A DNA stretch of 64,000 bases from Aquabacterium parvum (GTDB taxonomy: Bacteria > Pseudomonadota > Gammaproteobacteria > Burkholderiales > Burkholderiaceae_C), in the NCBI RefSeq assembly GCF_001447195.1, contig NZ_LFRI01000084.1, positions 1 to 64,000 on the forward strand, in the 5' to 3' direction. Below the pieces are notes generated by a model. It was not told the origin of the DNA. It made no database searches and was given only the letters and a program-made list of their open reading frames with translations. A program made the translations under genes and the position numbers. This document shows positions 35,405 through 45,109 of the stretch, piece by piece. Numbering within the stretch: the first letter of the stretch is position 1; each line of letters opens with the position of its first letter.

Positions 35405-35503
35405 TTGAAGCCTCTGATCAAAAGAGGCTCAACCCTTGCCGTCAGCGGGTTTGACGCTTCGCGACGGCTTCCATCCCACCTTCTCACCCGGTGAGAGGTG
35501 GGG
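35405..35503 (+). promoter_or_regulatory. Structured 5' leader of rpsF
   Basis: The presumed leader contains AGCCTCT/AGAGGCT (35409-35415, 35423-35429) and a second, longer hairpin of CCCACC-TTCTCAC (35475-35487) with GTGAGA-GGTGGG (35491-35502) around a CCG loop, ending 8 nt before the AAGGAG site. S6:S18 autoregulatory leaders are known upstream of rpsF in many bacteria; assignment here is inference. Confidence 0.4.
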
Positions 35504-35521
35504 AATCCACAAGGAGTCACC

Positions 35522-35887
35522 ATGCGTCACTATGAAATCATCGTGCTGATCCACCCGGATCAAAGCGAGCAGGTTCCGGCCATGCTGGAGCGTTACAAGA
35601 CCCTGATCACCACCACCGGTGGCCAGGTGCACCGCGTTGAAGACTGGGGCCGTCGTCAGCTGGCTTACCAGATCAACAAGCTGGCCAAGGCGCACTACCT
35701 GTGCCTGAACGTCGAAATCAGCAAGGAAACCCTGGCTGAAATCGAAACCGGCTTCAAGTTCAACGACGCCGTGCTGCGTCACCTGACCGTGCAGAAGGAC
35801 AAGGCCGAGACCACTCCTTCCGTGATGATGAAGCAAGTCGAGCGTGAAGAGGCCCGCAAGGCCCAGCAGGACCAAGCCGCTGCCTGA
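35522..35887 (+). CDS. rpsF: 30S ribosomal protein S6
   Basis: Small-subunit protein of 121 aa from the ATG at 35522 with an AAGGAG site; a frame start at 35498 is rejected. Family start [32 protein letters not shown] and YLCLNVE match S6, which pairs with S18 on the 30S platform. First gene of rpsF-priB-rpsR-rplI, the canonical betaproteobacterial order. Confidence 0.99.
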   Translation: MRHYEIIVLIHPDQSEQVPAMLERYKTLITTTGGQVHRVEDWGRRQLAYQINKLAKAHYLCLNVEISKETLAEIETGFKFNDAVLRHLTVQKDKAETTPSVMMKQVEREEARKAQQDQAAA

Positions 35888-35959
35888 TCCATGCCGCAAG
35901 GCGTGAATCGGCTGCCCGTCCAGCCCTGACGTGACGAAGCCCGCCAGACCCCGCAAGAC

Positions 35960-36250
35960 ATGAACCAAGTCCTGCTGTCTGCCCGGATCATCGAACGCAA
36001 GGCACTGCGATACACCCCCGCCGGACTCCCTGCCCTGGACCTCGTGCTTGAACACGAGTCCGAACTGCAGGAAAACCAGCGAAGCCGCAAGGTTCAGCTG
36101 GAGATGAAGGCAGTGGCCGTTGGCGACATCGCGCAAGCGTTGAGCCGGCTGCCCATCGGAGAGGCTCACGGCTTCACCGGTTTCCTGGGGTCACCGCGCA
36201 ACGGACGAGGCGTGCTGCTGCACATCACCGCTCTACAAGACATCGTTTAA
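35960..36250 (+). CDS. priB: Primosomal replication protein N
   Basis: Single-stranded DNA-binding OB-fold protein of 96 aa that acts with PriA in restart of stalled replication forks. Sequence features: MNQVLLSARIIERKALRYTP, LDLVLEHESE and GFLGSPRNGRGVLLHITALQ. The call relies on length, fold pattern and position between rpsF and rpsR, where priB is normally found in Beta- and Gammaproteobacteria. It ends in TAA, rare in this window. Confidence 0.95.
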   Translation: MNQVLLSARIIERKALRYTPAGLPALDLVLEHESELQENQRSRKVQLEMKAVAVGDIAQALSRLPIGEAHGFTGFLGSPRNGRGVLLHITALQDIV

Positions 36251-36278
36251 ACCATCCACCGGATATTGAGAGGTCATC

Positions 36279-36572
36279 ATGGCTGCTCCCCGCTCCAAGA
36301 ACGGCAAGTTCTCCAAAGACCGCAAGGGCAAGCGCAACACGCAATCCCTGCTGTTCCGTCGCAAGCGCTTCTGCCGCTTCACCGTCGCTGGCGTCGAACA
36401 AATCGACTACAAGGACGTCGACACCCTGCGCGACTTCATCGCTGAAAACGGCAAGATCATCCCCGCTCGCCTGACCGGCACCCGCGCGATCTACCAACGT
36501 CAGCTGACCACCGCCATCAAGCGCGCCCGCTTCCTGGCCCTGCTGCCTTACAGCGACCAACATCGCGTCTAA
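36279..36572 (+). CDS. rpsR: 30S ribosomal protein S18
   Basis: 97 aa. The core [20 protein letters not shown] and the RNA-binding [19 protein letters not shown] are diagnostic; it lacks the zinc cysteines seen in some lineages except the single cysteine in RFCRF. The basic N-terminal extension ([19 protein letters not shown]) is longer than in E. coli, as is usual for Betaproteobacteria. Third gene of the r-protein operon, 12 bp before rplI; ends in TAA. Confidence 0.98.
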   Translation: MAAPRSKNGKFSKDRKGKRNTQSLLFRRKRFCRFTVAGVEQIDYKDVDTLRDFIAENGKIIPARLTGTRAIYQRQLTTAIKRARFLALLPYSDQHRV

Positions 36573-36584
36573 GGAGTCACCGTC

Positions 36585-37037
36585 ATGCAAATCATCCTCC
36601 TCGAAAAAGTCGCCAACCTGGGTACCCTGGGTGACGTGGTCAAGGTCAAGGACGGCTACGCCCGCAACTTCCTGATCCCGACTGGCCAAGCTCGCCGCGC
36701 CACCACCAAGGCCGTCGCCGAGTTCGAAGCCCGTCGCGCCGAACTGGAAAAGGCTTCCGCCGAGAAGCTGGCCGCTGCCCAAGCCGTGGGCGAAAAGCTG
36801 AGCGGCAAGACCGTCTCCCTCAGCCAGAAGGCTGGCGTGGACGGCCGCCTGTTCGGCTCGGTCACCAACTTCGACATCGCCGAAGGCCTCAAGGCTGCCG
36901 GCTTCGAAGTGACCAAGCAGCAGGTTCGCCTGCCCAACGGCCCGCTCAAGACCACCGGTGAACACGCCGTGTCCGTCGCCCTGCACACCGACGTGGTGGT
37001 GGACGTGACCGTCGCCGTGGTTGGCGAAACCGTCTGA
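36585..37037 (+). CDS. rplI: 50S ribosomal protein L9
   Basis: 150 aa large-subunit protein. N-terminal domain [17 protein letters not shown] and [13 protein letters not shown] bind 23S rRNA; a long connecting helix ([20 protein letters not shown]) leads to the C-terminal domain. An AAGGAGTCACC site precedes the ATG. Last gene of the operon; an intrinsic terminator follows. Confidence 0.99.
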   Translation: MQIILLEKVANLGTLGDVVKVKDGYARNFLIPTGQARRATTKAVAEFEARRAELEKASAEKLAAAQAVGEKLSGKTVSLSQKAGVDGRLFGSVTNFDIAEGLKAAGFEVTKQQVRLPNGPLKTTGEHAVSVALHTDVVVDVTVAVVGETV

Positions 37038-37077
37038 TCCTCTGGGATCATGGGCCGCTTCGGTGGCCCGCCTGAGC

Positions 37078-37106
37078 AAAGCCGGCGCAAGCCGGCTTTG
37101 TCGTTT
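37078..37106 (+). terminator. Intrinsic terminator of the rpsF-rplI operon
   Basis: AAAGCCGGC (37078-37086) and GCCGGCTTT (37091-37099) form a perfect 9-bp stem with a GCAA tetraloop, followed by a T-rich tail GTCGTTT. It lies about 40 bp after rplI. Confidence 0.85.
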
Positions 37107-37187
37107 CTGGGTGTCCTTTACCTGCTGAGCGCCCAGGCGGGCAGTTGTCCTCGCGTTTCCCCAGGAAGCCCCCAGGATCCCCCACGC

Positions 37188-37208
37188 TTGCCCACAGCTT
37201 TATCCACA
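37188..37208 (+). promoter_or_regulatory. DnaA box upstream of dnaB
   Basis: TTATCCACA at 37200-37208 is an exact match to the consensus DnaA box, and TTGCCCACA at 37188-37196 is a weaker neighbour in the same orientation. They lie 22 to 34 bp upstream of the first dnaB ATG, a position fitting transcriptional control by DnaA. Confidence 0.65.
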
Positions 37209-37242
37209 GGCCCCGCGCTTCGCCGGCCGTATGATTGAACAC

Positions 37243-38688
37243 ATGGCTGCAGTCTTCCCCAACGCATCAACTTCCACGCCCACGGGCCTCAGCGTGGGCG
37301 CCTCCGGCGGCAGCGACGAGATCGCCCGCCTGCGCGTGCCCCCCCATTCCATCGAGGCAGAGCAAAGCGTGCTGGGCGGCCTGCTGCTGGACAACAGCGC
37401 CTGGGACCGCGCCGCCGACCTGCTGCACGAGGGCGACTTCTACCGCCATGAGCACCAGCTCATCTTCGTGGCCATCCAGCAACTGGTGTCGGCCTCCAAG
37501 CCCGCCGACGTCATCACCGTTTTCGAGCAACTGCAAATGCAGGGCAAGGCTGCGGACGTGGGTGGACTGGTCTACCTCAACAACCTGGCGCAGTCGGTGC
37601 CCAGCGCGGCCAACATGCGCCGCTACGCCGAGATCGTGCGCGAACGCGCCGTGCTGCGCAAACTGGTGACAGCCTCTGACGAGATCGCCACCAACGCATT
37701 CAACCCGCAGGGCAAGTCGGTCTCGGACATCCTGGACGAGGCCGAAGCCCGCATCATGAAGATCGGCGAAGAGGGCAGCCGCAACAAGCAGGGCTTCTTC
37801 GCCATGGACGGCCTGGTCGTCGACCTGCTCGACCGCGTGCAGGAGCTGGCCGACAACGGCGCCGAAGACGTCACCGGCGTACGCACGGGCTTCATCGAGA
37901 TGGACAAGATGACGGCCGGCCTGCAAAAAGGCGACCTCATCATCCTGGCCGCGCGCCCTTCCATGGGCAAAACCGCTTTTGCACTCAACATCGGCGAGAA
38001 CGTGGCCGTCAACGAGGGCCTGCCGGTGGCGGTGTTCTCGATGGAAATGGGTGCCTCCCAGCTGGCGCTGCGGATGGTCGGCTCCATCGGCCGCATCAAC
38101 CAGCAGAACCTGCGCACAGGCCGCCTGACCGACGACGAATGGAGCCGCCTGAGCGAGACGGTCGAGAAGCTGCGCCACGCGCACGTCTTCATCGACGAGA
38201 CACCGGGCCTCTCGCCCAACGAGTTGCGCGCACGAGCACGTCGCCTGGCCCGCCAGTTCGGCGGCACGCTGGGCCTGATCATCATCGACTACCTGCAGCT
38301 GATGAGTGGCTCGGGCGGCAACGAAGAAAACCGCGCCACCGTGATCGGCGAAATCTCGCGGGGCCTCAAGGCCCTGGCGAAAGAGCTGCAGTGCCCGGTG
38401 ATCGCGCTGTCGCAGCTCAACCGCTCGGTTGAGACGCGGCCCGACAAGCGCCCCATGATGTCCGACCTTCGCGAATCGGGCGCCATCGAGCAGGACGCCG
38501 ACGTGATCATGTTCATCTACCGCGACGAGTACTACAACAAGGAATCGAAGATCCCCGGCACGGCCGAGATCATCATTGGCAAGCAGCGTAACGGCCCGGT
38601 GGGCAGCCTGCACCTGGCCTTCCTGAAATCGAACACGCGCTTCGAGAACCTGGCGCCCGGCACCTACATCGGCGGCGACGAGTACTGA
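37243..38688 (+). CDS. dnaB: Replicative DNA helicase
   Basis: Hexameric 5'-3' helicase of the replication fork, 481 aa from the ATG at 37243; an in-frame ATG at 37231 adds four residues. N-terminal domain: LRVPPHSIEAEQSVLGGLLLDN. RecA-like C-terminal domain: Walker A ARPSMGKTAFALN, Walker B LIIIDYLQLM, and the DnaB loop SRGLKALAKELQCPVIALSQLNRSV split over about 380-405. C-terminus FENLAPGTYIG is standard. DnaA-box-like sequences lie just upstream. A GC-rich hairpin terminator follows. Confidence 0.98.
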   Translation: MAAVFPNASTSTPTGLSVGASGGSDEIARLRVPPHSIEAEQSVLGGLLLDNSAWDRAADLLHEGDFYRHEHQLIFVAIQQLVSASKPADVITVFEQLQMQGKAADVGGLVYLNNLAQSVPSAANMRRYAEIVRERAVLRKLVTASDEIATNAFNPQGKSVSDILDEAEARIMKIGEEGSRNKQGFFAMDGLVVDLLDRVQELADNGAEDVTGVRTGFIEMDKMTAGLQKGDLIILAARPSMGKTAFALNIGENVAVNEGLPVAVFSMEMGASQLALRMVGSIGRINQQNLRTGRLTDDEWSRLSETVEKLRHAHVFIDETPGLSPNELRARARRLARQFGGTLGLIIIDYLQLMSGSGGNEENRATVIGEISRGLKALAKELQCPVIALSQLNRSVETRPDKRPMMSDLRESGAIEQDADVIMFIYRDEYYNKESKIPGTAEIIIGKQRNGPVGSLHLAFLKSNTRFENLAPGTYIGGDEY

Positions 38689-38708
38689 TCTGCGCCTCGC
38701 AAAGCCAA

Positions 38709-38745
38709 CGGCCCCGGAGCTCGCGCTCACGGGGCCGCTTTCATT
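38709..38745 (+). terminator. Terminator of dnaB (convergent region)
   Basis: CGGCCCCG (38709-38716) pairs with CGGGGCCG (38730-38737); the inner GAGC/GCTC extends the stem with one bulged A. CTTTCATT follows. It lies in the 74-bp gap between convergent dnaB and the BI-1 gene. Confidence 0.7.
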
Positions 38746-38762
38746 CGAAGGCCTGTCAGCGA

Positions 38763-39458
38763 TCAGTCGTCGCTGCCACCCAGCGCCATCAGCAGCTGCA
38801 ACAGGGACGTGAACACGTTGTAGACATCCAGGTACAGCGCCAGCGTGGCGGTGACGTAGTTGGTCTCGCCGCCATCGATGATGCGCTTGATGTCATAAAG
38901 AATGAAAGCCGAGAAGATCAGCACGGCCATGGCCGAGATCGCGAGCATCAGCGCCGGCATCTGCAGCCAGATGTTGGCAACCGCGGCCACGATCAGCACC
39001 AGGGCACCGACGAAGAGCCACTTGCCCATGCTCGACAGGTCTCGCTTGACCACGCTCGACAAGGTGGCCATGGCGCCGAAGATCAGCGCGGTGCCACCAA
39101 AGGCCATGCCGATGAGCTGAGCGCCGTTGCCCAGGCCCAGCGCAAAGCTCAGCAGCCGGGACATCATCAAGCCCATGAAGAAGGTGAAACCCAGCAGGAG
39201 CAGCACGCCCACGCCGGAGTTCTTGAACTTCTCGATGGCGAAGAAGAAACCGAAGGAAATCGCCATGAAGGCGATGAAGGTCACGAGCGGGCCACCGAGG
39301 CTGAAGCCGCCCATGGCGACGCCCATCCAGGCGCCCAGCACCGTGGGCAGCAAGGACAGCGCCAGCAAGGCGTAGGTGTTGCGCAGCACGCGCTGACGCT
39401 GGGCCGAGCCAACAGCGCCGCCGTAGACGACGTCAATGGGCTTGATCGAACGATCCAT
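38763..39458 (-). CDS. Bax inhibitor-1 / YccA family membrane protein
   Basis: Integral membrane protein of 231 aa with seven hydrophobic helices, from the ATG at 39458 behind a GGAG site; the frame upstream of it is not family-like. The N-terminal VGSAQRQRVLRNTYALLALSL and C-terminal LYLDVYNVFTSLLQLLMALGG match bacterial BI-1/YccA proteins. Homologues are linked to FtsH protease inhibition (YccA) or calcium leak (BsYetJ); the function here is not determined. It is monocistronic by appearance. Confidence 0.93.
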   Translation of the reverse strand: MDRSIKPIDVVYGGAVGSAQRQRVLRNTYALLALSLLPTVLGAWMGVAMGGFSLGGPLVTFIAFMAISFGFFFAIEKFKNSGVGVLLLLGFTFFMGLMMSRLLSFALGLGNGAQLIGMAFGGTALIFGAMATLSSVVKRDLSSMGKWLFVGALVLIVAAVANIWLQMPALMLAISAMAVLIFSAFILYDIKRIIDGGETNYVTATLALYLDVYNVFTSLLQLLMALGGSDD

Positions 39459-39593
39459 GTGTTTCTCCAAAGTGATGTGAGCGGCGAGACCGAGCCCGCG
39501 CCGATGCGCCGATGTTATGTCATCTGCAGGGCGCGCCCAAGTCTCCACGCGCGGGCCACCCTCATCGCAGGGTGATCCGGGGCAGACTCAGGC

Positions 39594-40424
39594 TCAGGCC
39601 ACGCGGCGGCGCAGCGACTCGTACAAGCAGATGGCGGTGGCTGCCGCCACATTCAAGGACTCCTCGCCACCAGGCTGAGGAATCCGAACGGACAACGTGC
39701 ATCGCGCCATCAGTTCGCCGCTGACCCCCTGCCCTTCATGGCCCATGACCCATGCGCATGGCTCGGGCAACTTCACGCTGTGCAGCTCGTTTTCGGTGTG
39801 CGAACTGGTGGCCACCAAGGGCACCCCCAGGCCGGCGAGGTCTTCGGCAGACAGTTGCTCGACGAGGTTCAACCCAAAGTGCGCCCCCATGCCGGCACGC
39901 AGCACCTTGGGCGACCACAGACCTGCCGTGCCCTTGAGGGCCAGCACCTGCCCAACGCCCAGGGCCGCCGCGCTGCGCAAGATGCTGCCGACGTTGCCAG
40001 CGTCCTGCAGGCGGTCCAGCACCACCGTGGCCACGCCCGATTGCACGGCACCCGTCAGCACATGTTCCCCCACGAGCGGCATGAGAAAGCCGATTCGCGC
40101 AGGCGACTCCAGGCCCGTGAACACCTTCCAGAGCGCCTCGGGCACGACCACCACGCGAGCGGCCTGGCGGGCCAGCCGGGTGGCCAGGTCGGCACGCTCA
40201 TCGCTGCCCTGCCCTTGACCATGCTCGCCGACCCAGGCGGTGTCAGCCACCACGGCCAGGGGCGCGCGCAGGCCACGCGCCAGCGCCGCGCGGCAAAGAT
40301 GATCGCCTTCCAGCCAGACCTCGGCCTGCTTGCGGTAGGCCAGTGGCTCCTGGGACAGCCGGCGCAGTCGCGCAATGAGCGCGTTCTCGCGCGAAGTGAT
40401 GAGCTGAACGGAAGAGTCGGTCAT
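39594..40424 (-). CDS. SPOUT RNA 2'-O-methyltransferase (TrmH/RlmB family)
   Basis: SAM-dependent rRNA or tRNA 2'-O-ribose methyltransferase, 276 aa. An N-terminal substrate-binding region (ITSRENALIARLRRLS, WLEGDHLCRAAL) precedes the knotted SpoU domain: motif 1 LDRLQDAGNVGSILRSAAA, motif 2 WVMGHEGQGVS, motif 3 PQPGGEESLNVAAATAICLY. Whether the target is 23S rRNA or tRNA cannot be decided. It ends the long minus-strand envelope/translation cluster, 6 bp after rnhB. Confidence 0.92.
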   Translation of the reverse strand: MTDSSVQLITSRENALIARLRRLSQEPLAYRKQAEVWLEGDHLCRAALARGLRAPLAVVADTAWVGEHGQGQGSDERADLATRLARQAARVVVVPEALWKVFTGLESPARIGFLMPLVGEHVLTGAVQSGVATVVLDRLQDAGNVGSILRSAAALGVGQVLALKGTAGLWSPKVLRAGMGAHFGLNLVEQLSAEDLAGLGVPLVATSSHTENELHSVKLPEPCAWVMGHEGQGVSGELMARCTLSVRIPQPGGEESLNVAAATAICLYESLRRRVA

Positions 40425-40430
40425 GTGTTG

Positions 40431-41129
40431 TCAGCGGCGCAGCGGGCTGCCCACCACCAGGGTCGGGTCCGGCACCAGGCCCAGCACCACCTTCACGGGC
40501 CCGAAGCTGCGCCGGTGATGGGGTGTCGCGCCATGCTCGCGCAGGGCCGCCAAGTGATCGGCAGTGGGGTAGCCCTTGTGGCCATCAAAGCCGTATTGGG
40601 GGTGCGCCTGATGCAGCTCGTCGCAGATGCGGTCGCGATGCACCTTCGCCAGGATCGAGGCCGCCGAGATGGCCTGCACCTTGGCATCGCCCTTGACGAT
40701 GGCCTGGGCAGGCACCTGCAGCGGCGGCACCCGGTTGCCATCGACCTGCACCAGGGAAGGCTTCAGGCGCAGGCCTTCGACGGCGCGGCGCATGGCCAGC
40801 ATGGTCGCGTGGAGGATGTTGAGTTCGTCGATCTCTTCGACCGAGGCCAGGGCAATGCTGCAGCACAGTGCCTTGGCCCGGATTTCGTCGAACAGGGCCT
40901 CTCGCTGGCGAGCTGTGAGCTTTTTGGAATCGGCCAGGCCTGCGATGGGGTTGAGTTCGTCGAGGATGACGGCTGCCGCCACCACCGGACCCGCCAAGGG
41001 GCCACGCCCCGCCTCGTCCACACCCGCCAGCAAACCGGTGGGCTCTAGCGGGCACAGCAGGTCCAGTTGCTGGTCAGCGTGCAAGGGGGCAACCGCCTCA
41101 ACGCGCTTCGAGGACTTTCGCGATCGCAT
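40431..41129 (-). CDS. rnhB: Ribonuclease HII
   Basis: Removes ribonucleotides from DNA-RNA hybrids. The catalytic core begins [14 protein letters not shown] with the acidic pair D-E, followed by [17 protein letters not shown] and the [14 protein letters not shown] segment. A frame start at 41261 lies deep inside lpxB and gives non-family sequence. The ATG at 41129 overlaps the lpxB end by 32 bp and gives 232 aa; a TTG at 41084 would give 217 aa. Neither has a clear ribosome-binding site, so the start is uncertain. Confidence 0.93.
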   Translation of the reverse strand: MRSRKSSKRVEAVAPLHADQQLDLLCPLEPTGLLAGVDEAGRGPLAGPVVAAAVILDELNPIAGLADSKKLTARQREALFDEIRAKALCCSIALASVEEIDELNILHATMLAMRRAVEGLRLKPSLVQVDGNRVPPLQVPAQAIVKGDAKVQAISAASILAKVHRDRICDELHQAHPQYGFDGHKGYPTADHLAALREHGATPHHRRSFGPVKVVLGLVPDPTLVVGSPLRR

Positions 41130-42249
41130 CGGTGGCGGCCTGGCCGGTGTTGCGGCGCAGGGTGTGATGGAGTTCAAGGAAGCGCTGTTGCACCGAGGCG
41201 CTGCGCGAGGGGTCATCCAGCCAGGCGAGCACGTCCTTGGCCAGTTGCACCGGTTTGGCATCGTCCTGCAAGCGCTCGGGCACGACGAAATCTCGCTCGA
41301 GGATGTTGGGCAGGCCCACCCAAGGCAGGTAGCCCATGCGCTTCATGATCTGCCAACTCATGGGGCTGAGCTGGTAGGCAATCACCATGGGGCGCTTGAA
41401 CAACGCGGCCTCCAGCGTGGCCGTGCCACTGGCTATGAGGGTGACGTCGCAGGCGGCCAGGGCTTCGTGCGATTGGCCATCAAGCAAGGTCAGCGGTGCA
41501 TCAGGCGCGTGTTCGCGCACCATGGGCTCCACCAACGAGCGCAAGCCAGGCACGACGGGCAACACAAAGCGCAGATCAGGGCGCTGCCTGGCCAGCAGGG
41601 CCACGGTCTGCAAGAAGCACGGCGCGATGTGCTGGATCTCGCCACGGCGGCTGCCTGGCAGCACCGCCACCAGCGGCGTGGACTCGGCGATGCCCAGCGC
41701 CGCACGCGCGGCCGCACGCGGCACCTCCAGCGGGATCGTGTCGGCCAGCGGGTGCCCCACGAAGCTCGCGTTGATGCCCGCGTCCTGGTAGATCTTCGGC
41801 TCGAAGGGAAACAGGCAGAGCATGTGGTCCACCGAGCGGTGGATCTTCTTGATGCGCCCGCCACGCCAAGCCCAGATCGAAGGGCTGACAAAGTGCACGG
41901 TCTTGACGCCCTGCTCTTTGAGGCGGGCTTCCAGGCCGAGGTTGAAGTCGGGGGCATCGACGCCGATGAACACGTCGGGTCGATCAGCCAGCAGGCGATC
42001 ACCCAGGCGGCGGCGGATGGTCCAGATCTCGCGGAAGCGCCGCAGCACCTCCATGTTGAAGCCGTGAACCGCCAGCTTTTCGTGCGGCCACCAGGCCTCG
42101 AAGCCCTGAGCAGCCATCTTGGGGCCGCCGATGCCTTGCGAGCTCAGACCCGGCCAGCGCGACTTCATGCCACGCAGCAGCAGCCCGGCCAGCAGGTCAC
42201 CGGAGGTTTCACCGGCGACCATGCCGATGCGGGGATCGGGCCGACTCAC
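41098..42249 (-). CDS. lpxB: Lipid-A-disaccharide synthase
   Basis: GT19 glycosyltransferase joining lipid X to UDP-diacylglucosamine, 383 aa, a peripheral inner-membrane enzyme. Landmarks: [15 protein letters not shown] near the start, [43 protein letters not shown] (donor-binding region) and [19 protein letters not shown]. It follows lpxA by 12 bp in the lpxD-fabZ-lpxA-lpxB order. Confidence 0.98.
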   Translation of the reverse strand: MSRPDPRIGMVAGETSGDLLAGLLLRGMKSRWPGLSSQGIGGPKMAAQGFEAWWPHEKLAVHGFNMEVLRRFREIWTIRRRLGDRLLADRPDVFIGVDAPDFNLGLEARLKEQGVKTVHFVSPSIWAWRGGRIKKIHRSVDHMLCLFPFEPKIYQDAGINASFVGHPLADTIPLEVPRAAARAALGIAESTPLVAVLPGSRRGEIQHIAPCFLQTVALLARQRPDLRFVLPVVPGLRSLVEPMVREHAPDAPLTLLDGQSHEALAACDVTLIASGTATLEAALFKRPMVIAYQLSPMSWQIMKRMGYLPWVGLPNILERDFVVPERLQDDAKPVQLAKDVLAWLDDPSRSASVQQRFLELHHTLRRNTGQAATDAIAKVLEAR

Positions 42250-42261
42250 CTGGAGGCCCCC

Positions 42262-43062
42262 TCAGCGCACAATGCCGCGTTGGGCGTCGGCCAGGAAGGC
42301 CAGCATCTTGTCGATGTCGCCTTGCACACCTTCGGCCAAGGCCTCGGGCGCGGACTTGAGCGCCGTGATCTCTTGCACCGAAGCGGCGAGCGTCAGGCCC
42401 TTGCGATACAGCAGCTTGTACATGGCCTTGAGGTTGGCCAGGCGCTCGGGCGAGTAGCCACGGCGACGGGGGCCTTCCTGGTGCACGTTCTGCGCTTCGG
42501 CCGGGTTGCCAGCAGCCACCACGAAAGGCGGCAGGTCTTGCGACAGGCGAGTCTGGAAACCCAGCATGGCGAAGTCGCCGATGCGCACAAACTGGTGGAT
42601 GCCGCTGATGCCGCCGATCAGCGTGAAGTTGCCCACCGTGACGTGACCGGCGAACTGCACCGAGTTGGCGATCACGTTGTGGTCACCGATGACGCAGTCG
42701 TGGGCCACGTGCACGTAGGCCATGATCCAGTTGTCGTGGCCGACCTGGGTCACGCCCTTGTCCTGCACCGTGCCGGTGTTGAACGTGGTGAACTCGCGGA
42801 TGGTGTTGCGGTCACCGATGATCAGCTGCGTGGGCTCGCCCTTGTACTTCTTGTCCTGCGGATCGGCACCCAGCGAGGCGAACTGGTAGACCTTGTTGTC
42901 ACGGCCGATGGTGGTCACACCTTCGATCACGCAGTGCGCGCCGATGCTCGTGCCTTCACCGATGCGCACGTTCGGGCCGATGGTCGTGAAAGCGCCCACG
43001 CTGACCGAGTCGGCCAACTCAGCCTTCGCGTCAACGATGGCGGTGGGGTGGATGTTCGCCAT
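42262..43062 (-). CDS. lpxA: UDP-GlcNAc acyltransferase
   Basis: First step of lipid A synthesis, 266 aa, trimeric left-handed beta-helix. Hexapeptide repeats run from the start (IHPTAIVDAKAELADSVSVG) through about residue 190. The catalytic-His region YVHVAHDCVIGDHNVIAN and GNPAEAQNVHQEGPRRRGY at the repeat end are diagnostic. It lies 4 bp after fabZ. Confidence 0.98.
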   Translation of the reverse strand: MANIHPTAIVDAKAELADSVSVGAFTTIGPNVRIGEGTSIGAHCVIEGVTTIGRDNKVYQFASLGADPQDKKYKGEPTQLIIGDRNTIREFTTFNTGTVQDKGVTQVGHDNWIMAYVHVAHDCVIGDHNVIANSVQFAGHVTVGNFTLIGGISGIHQFVRIGDFAMLGFQTRLSQDLPPFVVAAGNPAEAQNVHQEGPRRRGYSPERLANLKAMYKLLYRKGLTLAASVQEITALKSAPEALAEGVQGDIDKMLAFLADAQRGIVR

Positions 43063-43066
43063 GGGC

Positions 43067-43504
43067 TCAGGCCACCTTGCGCACGGTGCACATCAGCTCG
43101 GCCTCGACGGCAAGCTCTTCGCCCACCATGGCACGGGCCTTGAACTTGTAGATGCCACCCTTGTTGCGATCCATGAAGACGTCAAGGAAGAGCTGGTCAC
43201 CCGGCTCGACCGGGCGCTTGAAGCGCGCACCATCGATGCCCACGAAGTAGTACACCGAGTTTTCATCGGCGGCGTTGCCCATGGTCTCGAAGGCCAGCAG
43301 CGCAGCGGCCTGAGCCAGCGCCTCAAGCATCATCACGCCGGGCATGACCGGGCGGCCCGGGAAGTGCCCCTGGAAGAACGGCTCGTTGATGGTGACGTTC
43401 TTGAGTGCGCGGATGCGCACGTTCTTTTCAACCTCCAGCACCCTGTCCACCATGAGGAAGGGGTAGCGGTGGGGGAGCTTGTTGAGGATCTTGTGGATGT
43501 CCAT
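43067..43504 (-). CDS. fabZ: (3R)-hydroxyacyl-ACP dehydratase
   Basis: Hot-dog fold dehydratase of 145 aa for fatty-acid elongation. The [15 protein letters not shown] segment carries the active-site histidine; [21 protein letters not shown] holds the catalytic glutamate region of the family, and [15 protein letters not shown] forms the central helix. Its ATG shares a base with the lpxD stop codon, indicating coupling. Location between lpxD and lpxA is canonical. Confidence 0.98.
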   Translation of the reverse strand: MDIHKILNKLPHRYPFLMVDRVLEVEKNVRIRALKNVTINEPFFQGHFPGRPVMPGVMMLEALAQAAALLAFETMGNAADENSVYYFVGIDGARFKRPVEPGDQLFLDVFMDRNKGGIYKFKARAMVGEELAVEAELMCTVRKVA

Positions 43505-44601
43505 CAGCTTTTCACTTCTTTTTCAAGGGCGCGGATGCGGTCACGCAGGGCGTGCAGCTGTCGCAGGGTCGCGGCGTTCTTTTCCCAGGACGCGTTGTCA
43601 TCGAACGGGAAGACGCCGCTGTACTGCCCGGGCTTGAGGATGGAGCGCGAGATCAACGTGCCCGAAGAAACATGCACGTGGTCCGCCAACGTCAGGTGAC
43701 CCAGGATCATGCCTGCGCCCCCGACGGTGCAATGTTTGCCGATGCGCGCGCTGCCGGCCACGCCAACGCAGCCCGCCATGGCCGAGTGCTCGCCGATGTG
43801 CACGTTGTGCGCGATCTGAACCAGGTTGTCGAGCTTGACGCCGTCTTCGATGACGGTGTCGTCCAGCGCGCCGCGGTCAACGCAGGTGTTGGCGCCCAGC
43901 TCGACGTCGTTGCCGATGCGCACGGCACCAAGCTGCTCGATCTTTTCCCAGCGGCCCTGGTGCGGCGCGAAACCGAAGCCGTCGGCCCCGATGACCACGC
44001 CGCTGTGGAAGATGCAACGCTCGCCGATCACGCAGTCGAAGCCGATGGTGACGTGCGGGGCCAGGCGAGTGCCTGCACCGATGCGAGCGCGCTCACCCAC
44101 CGAGGTGTGCGAACCGATGACCACGCCATCGCCGACGACGGCTCCCGCCTCGACCACCACCAGAGGGCCGATGTGCACGCCCTGCCCGATCACCGCTTCA
44201 GGAGAGACCACGGCGCTGTGGTGGATCGCCGCAGTCGGACGGGGTCGCACACGTGCCGCCCACCAACGGGTGACAGCAGCGAAGAAGCGATAGGGGTCAG
44301 CGGTGACGATGGCCGAGCGCAGCTTGGCTGCATCGCCCAACACAGCCGGGCTGATGATCACGCAAACAGCCTGCGTGTCGGCCAGCTGGCTGCGGTACTT
44401 CGGGTTGGAGAGGAACGACAGCGTGCCAGGCTCTTGGGTGTCCAGCGGACCGATGCGACGAATCACCGTGTCAGCGTCACCTTGGATTTCGGCCTCGAAA
44501 CCACCCAGGGCTTCGTCTGCAAGCGCCTTGACCAGCTCGCCGAGCGTGGTGCTCAGCGTCGTGGCGGTGGCGGCTTGGGCGTTCGCATGCGACGCGTTCA
44601 C
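43504..44601 (-). CDS. lpxD: UDP-3-O-acylglucosamine N-acyltransferase
   Basis: Third step of lipid A synthesis, 365 aa. N-terminal uridine-binding domain ([35 protein letters not shown]), then left-handed beta-helix hexapeptides ([19 protein letters not shown] onward) with the active-site region [18 protein letters not shown], and a C-terminal helix [18 protein letters not shown]. The start overlaps the skp stop by 4 bp. Confidence 0.98.
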   Translation of the reverse strand: MNASHANAQAATATTLSTTLGELVKALADEALGGFEAEIQGDADTVIRRIGPLDTQEPGTLSFLSNPKYRSQLADTQAVCVIISPAVLGDAAKLRSAIVTADPYRFFAAVTRWWAARVRPRPTAAIHHSAVVSPEAVIGQGVHIGPLVVVEAGAVVGDGVVIGSHTSVGERARIGAGTRLAPHVTIGFDCVIGERCIFHSGVVIGADGFGFAPHQGRWEKIEQLGAVRIGNDVELGANTCVDRGALDDTVIEDGVKLDNLVQIAHNVHIGEHSAMAGCVGVAGSARIGKHCTVGGAGMILGHLTLADHVHVSSGTLISRSILKPGQYSGVFPFDDNASWEKNAATLRQLHALRDRIRALEKEVKS

Positions 44602-45107
44602 TTGCCCGACCCGGCGTTCATCGCCTTGATGACCTTGTCGGTGATGTCGACACGGGGGCCGGCGAACACCGCTTCCTGGACGATCAGGTCGTACTTGTCC
44701 TGATCGAAAATCAACTTGACCACTCGATTGGCTTTTTCAAGCACAGACGCCAGCTCTTCGTTCTTGCGCTGGTTGAGGTCTTCCTGGAACTCGCGTCGCT
44801 TGCGTTGCAGCTCGCGATCCTGGTCCACCAACTCCCGCTGGCGGCGCACCCGCTCGGACTCACCCAGCGAGGCGGTCTCCCTGTCAAAGCGATCTGACGC
44901 GGCCTTCAGGCGTGACTCGCTGTCCAGCAGCTCTTTTTCACGCTTGGTGAACTCGCCTTCGAGCTTGGCCTGGGCAGCCTTGGCCATGGCGGCGTCACGC
45001 AGGACGCGGTCGAGGTTCACGAAGCCGATCTTGAGCTCCTGAGCCGAGACCGCGGCCGCGCAGCTCAGCGCAGCGATGGCCACCAAGGTCTTGAAGGTCG
45101 AAGTCAT
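44598..45107 (-). CDS. skp: OmpH/Skp family periplasmic chaperone
   Basis: 169 aa periplasmic chaperone for outer-membrane proteins. A signal peptide is visible ([17 protein letters not shown]), followed by the family start [16 protein letters not shown] and a long charged coiled-coil ([38 protein letters not shown]), then the C-terminal [18 protein letters not shown]. It starts 2 bp after bamA and directly precedes lpxD, as in E. coli. Confidence 0.96.
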   Translation of the reverse strand: MTSTFKTLVAIAALSCAAAVSAQELKIGFVNLDRVLRDAAMAKAAQAKLEGEFTKREKELLDSESRLKAASDRFDRETASLGESERVRRQRELVDQDRELQRKRREFQEDLNQRKNEELASVLEKANRVVKLIFDQDKYDLIVQEAVFAGPRVDITDKVIKAMNAGSGK

Positions 45108-45109
45108 GG

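Noticed and set aside
39498-39513. Tandem GCGCCGAT repeat upstream of the BI-1 gene
   Set aside because: Only two short units, GC-rich, likely chance in this composition.
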